Shown piece after piece: positions 49,501 through 52,500 of a stretch of DNA of 52,500 nt; position 1 is the stretch's first letter; each line of letters opens with the position of its first letter. Under the pieces are notes generated by a model, which searched no databases, had not been told where the DNA came from, and was given only the letters and a program-made list of their open reading frames with translations. Source of the stretch: Cristatella mucedo (Eukaryota; Bryozoa; Phylactolaemata; Cristatellidae); NCBI GenBank assembly GCA_009760855.2, contig WPIO01000059.1:1105001-1157500 (forward strand), read 5' to 3'. Position numbers and translations under genes: made by a program.

Positions 49501-51757
49501 ATGCAAAGAGCAAAATGTATGCTTTAACTATAATCAAAACGTATACTAACTATAGTTATCTGACTTAGTATTTGCTTTAAACTAGATATTTCCGATCGAT
49601 CTGTAAAGCACTATGCATTGAATGTGTAGTGGATTCGAAACCGTGGCTGATGGCTGGCACGTTTTGCCGAGCACAATCTAAGCTTTCATTTCTATGCAGA
49701 TGACACACAGCTGTTCCTGTGCCTTGACCACTCCCTGCCCTCCAGCACATCTAACCCTCTCAACTCTCTTGCTGCTTGCATTGCTCACATTTGCACTTGC
49801 ATGACAACAAACTTTTGAAGACAACGGCAACTTATTAGTTATTGGCAAACCAAGTGTTACTCAGAAATGGGAAAAAATATCCTTTAAAATGGGTTCGGCC
49901 AGCATATCTTCTGTAGTATCTGCACGAAATCGGAGTGTTCGGTTCCAACGTGACTTTTCACTAGATGACCACGGCAGCTCCACAGTCAAGTCTGCCTACT
50001 TTCAGCTATGTAACACGTCATTAATTCGGGCTTGCTTAGACAGGCATACTACATCCAAGTTGGTACATGCATTTATGACATCCTATCTCGAATTCTATAA
50101 CTCACTGCTTGCAGGTCTTCCGACCTGTGCAAGTGAGCGCTTACACTTGGCGCAAAACTCAGCAGCCGGGCTTGGGTGAATGCCGAAGTTGCCACATTCG
50201 CACACCCCTTCTCACAAACCTCCCCACCAAGCAGCTTATTGACTTAAAGGGTTTGTCACTCAGTTTTAGGACCCTTCATTCTCTTGCTCCGGCATGCATA
50301 TCCAAACTGCACCCGTATCAGGCCAGGTATCGCACCACCCGCTCGTCTGACCCGCTAAGTCGTTTAGCTGTGCCTTGCTTGAATGAACCTCAAATCTTTT
50401 GGAGCCCTTGCATTTAGTTTGTATGCTCTCAAAGCCAGAAACGCACTTCAGACTGACCTCACGACACCCCTGACTTAACGGCGTTTAAACAGAGGTAAAA
50501 CGTGCCTGTTCTTCGAAGCATTTGCTGGTTTTATGTGGATTGTGCTATGTGTGCCTATGCACGCTGATGCTTTACATGTTATCGCTATTCATATTGACAT
50601 GCTTGCATGTTATTGCTAACTGTTGACATATTTACAGATTATGTTAAGTGCCTAGAAAGAGATTCAGTTCTCAGAGGGCACTTTACAAATGTCTTATTGT
50701 TATTGTTATTATTATTACCTTCGGCAGGAGATTGAGCATGTCATCATTCCCAGTCAAGTCATGGTAAACGATCGTATTGCTCGCTCTGCTTGCATTTTCA
50801 GAGACAAACTGCCACCGCGCCCGCCTGGACAGCGTACCGAAGGGGATCTGCAGCAGCAGGGCTCGGCGGTAGGCAGCTTGCAGCGGCCCTTTCGTATTTC
50901 ATTTTACTCGTGCCTTATATTTGGTGAGCGTTTGAGCCGTGATGGCACACTAGGTAAGGCAGTTGCTTTTCACGACATCGGCCCCGAGGTCGTGGGTTCG
51001 AATCCTGCGGTGGGCGATCCTTTATCGCCACTGCAAGTGGTGGTGATAGTCGTAAAGGCTCTTCTTTTGCTATGCAAAAGAGGCGGTTAAATCAGCTAGT
51101 ATTATCATTGTTGTTATTATTGATCTATGCTATTGCACAGAAGCTTGCGAATGGGAATGTTCACTACCTCCCCGTTGGCTTCTACTTGCATCCCGCAAGT
51201 CAGCCACACTTCGTAGCCAACCCGTAGGTCAAGGTGTCAAGGTCAAGGTGTGAGCATCAAGCGAAGCTCTGCTGAGTCATCAGCCTGTGCATGCAGATCG
51301 TCTGCTGCGCAGGCTGCTTAGTCGGGCTGCTGCTGCTAGCAGGCCACGCGTTTCCGGCTCATCACTGCTTTCTGCCTACTCCTCGTCTCCTGCTGCAGTG
51401 TGCCACTCGCCACTCTTTGCTGTTGCGCGACTTTCTCGAGCGTCTGCAGATGCTTTCCGACTAGACAAGCCGAGATTCGGAGATTGCGGCGATGCTGTGC
51501 CCATTTCTTGACTGGCTTCGCTTCCCAAGGGATCTTGACATTGGACCAGCTGGCTGGCTCTGACGAGAGGCTCTGGCGCACTTGGAAGCGGTTCCAGCTT
51601 CTTCACGCCCACCCATCTTTTGCTGGCTGTTTTTCCGTTATGCAGAGGTTTCTCGGCGACTATGGCAACGGCGGCTTCCAGGTGTCGTTTGGCCTGGGAA
51701 TGTTTCCGTTCACTTTCTTCACGCAGTCGTTCAACGTCGGTGGCAGACCCAATCAAG
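34435..51757 (+). CDS. RNF185: RNF185/RNF5-type RING E3 ubiquitin ligase gene, 3'-partial, 4 exons seen
   Basis: Spliced CDS: join(34435-34580, 46848-46979, 50802-50868, 51646-51757), all GT-AG with consistent phases (2, 2, 0, then 1 at the window edge). RNF185 and RNF5 are small RING E3 ligases anchored in the ER or mitochondrial outer membrane by C-terminal helices, acting in ER-associated degradation and selective autophagy. Seen: an acidic, Gly/Pro-rich N-terminus, the C3HC4 RING ([33 protein letters not shown]), [14 protein letters not shown], a Pro/Arg spacer and the [14 protein letters not shown] block. The membrane-anchor exon expected after 51757 was not found in the remaining 740 bases. 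RING and spacer fit RNF185 and RNF5 about equally well; an invertebrate usually has one gene for both. Confidence 0.95.
35007..35500 (-). mobile_element. LINE RT C-terminal fragment
   Basis: The + strand reads gacgtcaatccgcggtgatt, atgctttgggagcatgcgaa, gcaggtcggtgagaaggtgt and gtcacaaatgcacgagtcag. The copy is old. Its sense end is cut by the next element. Confidence 0.75.
35503..35625 (-). mobile_element. LINE 3' tail
   Basis: aataataatagtaatgcatt, then gcgccctcagagaactcaat and aagcacggtcgaatggttag: a second reversed LINE end placed head to tail with the previous fragment. Confidence 0.75.
36283..36450 (-). mobile_element. SINE-2, well preserved
   Basis: The clearest reversed copy: tail (actagctgatttaacagcct), body (gagcctttacggctatcacc), B box (aggattcgaacccacgacct), the palindrome cacgacctcgg/ccgaggtcgtg (+ strand 36388-36413) and the A-box region (taccgagtgagccattacgg). 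Confidence 0.85.
36452..38445 (-). mobile_element. LINE copy, RT domain to 3' end, with a SINE-2 inserted
   Basis: In reverse: linker (38445-38130), SINE-2 insertion (37964-38128), RT start ([20 protein letters not shown], then [15 protein letters not shown]), a stop near 37605, the YADD box ([20 protein letters not shown]), a decayed C-terminus, 3' UTR and a tail near 36455-36520. It carries several stops and frameshifts. Confidence 0.9.
37964..38128 (-). mobile_element. SINE-2 inserted in the LINE
   Basis: It interrupts the LINE between tccagtgtctttgata (37945-37960 region) and aggaatggtagaagg (38130), two sequences that are adjacent in the copy at 43305-43325. The element is therefore younger than its host LINE. 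Confidence 0.88.
38443..39810 (-). mobile_element. LINE copy with large internal deletions
   Basis: In reverse: the N-terminal ORF segment at 39807-39553 ([16 protein letters not shown]), a spacer, the endonuclease/RT linker (39300-39110: [20 protein letters not shown]), then a jump to the RT C-terminus (39075-38709: [20 protein letters not shown]), 3' UTR, hairpin and tail at 38443. The endonuclease and RT core are gone. Confidence 0.75.
40028..40175 (-). mobile_element. SINE-2 divergent subfamily copy
   Basis: The + strand reads gggactcgaacccacgactt, gtcattaagtgcaagcaccc and gggctaagaccctgggc. It shares these features with 29235-29402 and 46618-46690 but not with the main SINE-2 form. Confidence 0.55.
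41991..43286 (-). pseudogene. LINE reverse transcriptase domain (open 431 codons)
   Basis: The RT palm motifs are complete: A ([12 protein letters not shown]), B ([16 protein letters not shown]), C (FYADDTQLY, two catalytic Asp), D ([11 protein letters not shown]) and E (NLGVIFQ). The conserved C-terminal region typical of CR1/L2-like LINEs follows ([39 protein letters not shown]). The start shown is an internal Met; in an intact element this continues from the endonuclease. It is called a pseudogene because the full ORF2 is broken upstream. Confidence 0.92.
43622..44925 (-). pseudogene. LINE APE-type endonuclease domain
   Basis: Motifs in order: [24 protein letters not shown] (catalytic Glu), [26 protein letters not shown] and [10 protein letters not shown]. 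It ends [12 protein letters not shown] at a TGA; the plus-strand copy has Ser-Pro there (44940-44950), so the stop is a mutation. The first ~20 codons open to 45007 belong to the host copy read antisense. Confidence 0.92.
46618..46690 (-). mobile_element. SINE-2 divergent fragment
   Basis: aaggactcgaacctataact and gtcattaggtgcgagcagg are the reversed B box and core of the divergent SINE-2 subfamily. It lies 160 bp before RNF185 exon 2. Confidence 0.5.
46848..46979 (+). CDS. RNF185: RNF185 exon 2 (second half of RING)
   Basis: Acceptor gattgtag|c completes the Cys codon. The exon reads [20 protein letters not shown], then [17 protein letters not shown] and TSTQDP, nearly identical to human RNF185, and leaves in phase 2 at ag|gtactc. 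It lies just downstream of the LINE copy ending near 46612 and a SINE-2 fragment. Confidence 0.97.
47010..47155. repeat. Two short tandem duplications after RNF185 exon 2
   Basis: A unit of about 37 bp (ctcgctatatataagaagaa... and ctcgctacatataagaagaa..., both running into gaatgatggtga) is repeated twice. It is followed by three copies of tccaaggattta(t) within about 55 bp. Confidence 0.85.
47400..47660 (-). pseudogene. Divergent LINE C-terminal remnant
   Basis: The antisense ORF reads [20 protein letters not shown] and [19 protein letters not shown]. These follow the order of the main LINE's end: [20 protein letters not shown] ... [19 protein letters not shown]. Similarity is low, so this is an old copy or another subfamily. 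Confidence 0.6.
47806..47880. repeat. 15-bp minisatellite, 5 units
   Basis: Units near atgtgcgggcacgtg: 47806-47820, 47821-47835, 47836-47850, 47851-47865, 47866-47880. The array is flanked on both sides by caacctctgcagg. Some units contain CACGTG or CACATG (E-box-like). Confidence 0.85.
49660..50715 (+). mobile_element. LINE copy, 5'-truncated, old
   Basis: It begins within the RT before YADD (tttctatgcagatgacacac), continues through [20 protein letters not shown] and a decayed C-terminus with many frameshifts, and ends with 3' UTR, a hairpin with compensated arms (aagtgcc ... ggcactt, about 50648-50684) and a (ttatt) tail. Confidence 0.85.
50802..50868 (+). CDS. RNF185: RNF185 exon 3 (Pro/Arg spacer)
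   Basis: Acceptor gcattttcag|, donor gcg|gtaggc, phase 2 in, phase 0 out. It reads [16 protein letters not shown] (human REKTPPRPQGQRPEPE), then a short Gln run. It sits only 87 bp after the tail of one LINE fragment. Confidence 0.9.
50930..51108 (+). mobile_element. SINE-2, plus strand, well preserved
   Basis: A-box region (gatggcacactaggtaaggc), palindrome region (cacgacatcggccccgaggtcgtg), B box (gggttcgaatcctgc), body (ctttatcgccactgcaagtg), tail (ggttaaatcagctagtatta), then (tta)n. It lies in RNF185 intron 3, which otherwise shows nothing recognisable (51110-51640). Confidence 0.85.
51646..51757 (+). CDS. RNF185: RNF185 exon 4 (Gly/Phe-rich block before the membrane anchor)
   Basis: Acceptor ccgttatgcag|, donor caag|gtgagt, phase 0 in, phase 1 out, 37 codons. 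It reads [20 protein letters not shown] and then [17 protein letters not shown], matching human DGGFQMSFGIGAFPF...FNINDGRP. A run of 32 G starts 6 bases after the donor GT. Confidence 0.93.
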
Positions 51758-51763
51758 GTGAGT

Positions 51764-51798
<35 letters not shown>

Positions 51799-52500
51799 GA
51801 AGGCCACGGGGGGGGCGGGGCGGGATCGAGGCAACTGCACGGCCGTGCGAGTGCCTCGACCTCGTGCTTTCATCGCCCTACTCTTCGACTGCTTATCTCT
51901 GCGGACAACTGCTGCTGGCACCTCGCTCCCGAAGTCACCCGAAGTGACGCCAGCTTTGCCTCGCCCTCGGAAGCCGAGGCCGGCTTGAGATTCTGGCGGC
52001 AGCGGCTGTTCTGCTGAGTCGAGTGCTCGGAGAGGCGCATCTCATCACTGGCGAGGCTGCCAGAGGCTTCTCCGGACCCCCGTGCTCTGTCTGCCCATCG
52101 CCCATCAGCAACGCCTGCATCGCTGAGTCCCTCTCACCTTTGTGACCTCAGACCTTTGTGACCTCTCAGGTCTGTGACTCGTGTGGCCGTCAAAGGTGGA
52201 CAAGGCCTTTAGGTAGTTGGTTGTGGCAAAGTTTGCACAGTTTTGCTCTTGGCCGAACCGGCAGCTCTGCTCTCGAACTGGCGGCGGCAGCGTGACTGCA
52301 ATAACTCGATGAGGGTTTTAATAGCATCGAGTCCACGAGGTAAAGAACGTGTCCGTTGTGCAACCATGTCTGTATGCATGGGTTCAACTCCCAAGACTGA
52401 ATGCATCGCTTTTTCTTCTCATTCATTATTGTAATGATGGCGATGGCACCGCATTAGCCACTGGGCATCACTGTGTCACATCATCCGAGGTCAAGGTGAC
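51758..52500. other. Start of RNF185 intron 4
   Basis: After the G-rich tract I see no exon with the hydrophobic membrane anchor expected for RNF185, no LINE or SINE, and no other gene. 52139-52175 has a short repeat of tttgtgacctc(a). Confidence 0.6.
51765..51796. repeat. G32 homopolymer next to a splice donor
   Basis: 32 consecutive G start 6 bases after the exon 4 donor GT, followed by further G-rich sequence (51810-51830). It has G-quadruplex potential. The length in the real genome may differ because such runs assemble poorly. Confidence 0.9.

Larger units (their letters stand above)
46980..50801. other. RNF185 intron 2 (3.8 kb)
   Basis: It contains short tandem duplications (47010-47155), unknown sequence at 47160-47400, a divergent LINE C-terminal remnant (47400-47660), a 15-bp minisatellite (47806-47880), unknown sequence at 47885-49655 with no convincing gene (the small ORFs have no recognisable domains) and a LINE fragment (49660-50715). 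Confidence 0.7.

Overview
This is an animal (metazoan) nuclear genome window with two host genes, both on the + strand and both cut by the window edges. Their exons are short, their introns are large and full of repeats, and all splice sites used are GT-AG. I could not fix the phylum. The gene architecture and the CR1/L2-type LINEs fit an invertebrate or an early-branching chordate. There is nothing prokaryotic here: no operons, Shine-Dalgarno sites or CRISPR.

Gene 1 (about 2275-27169) is an SHC-family signalling adaptor. Nine exons with matching splice phases encode the C-terminal two thirds of a PTB domain, a tyrosine- and proline-containing CH1 linker with two Grb2-type pYxN motifs, a complete SH2 domain and the stop codon. 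The N-terminal exons lie upstream of the window. Gene 2 (34435-51757) is an RNF185/RNF5-type membrane RING E3 ubiquitin ligase. It has its ATG, a RING finger split across a 12.3 kb intron, and a conserved C-terminal Gly/Phe-rich exon; the final membrane-anchor exon is beyond the window. A 7.3 kb intergenic region without a recognisable gene separates the two.

Most of the remaining sequence is transposable elements and simple repeats. One family of non-LTR retrotransposon (LINE, CR1/L2-like: APE endonuclease, YADD reverse transcriptase, no poly(A), (TTA)n-type tail) is present in about 20 pieces. They include a nested pair in the RNF185 intron, where a 3.2 kb minus-strand copy sits inside a plus-strand copy with a 5-bp target duplication. 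No copy has an intact ORF. Two tRNA-derived SINE families occur many times. SINE-1 ends with the same roughly 45-bp hairpin as the LINE, so the LINE is its likely mobilising partner. SINE-2 has a strong internal palindrome next to its B box and shows a divergent subfamily. Long (TG)n, (CA)n, (TA)n, (CT)n, (GA)n, (CAG)n and G32 tracts fill other intronic stretches.

The most interesting signals are: the shared and apparently covarying LINE/SINE 3' hairpin; the paralogous empty site for the nested insertion; a LINE remnant (39553-39807) that supports the N-terminal extension of the LINE ORF; overlapping upstream ORFs at the RNF185 start; and several perfect palindromes in a GC-rich part of the largest SHC intron.
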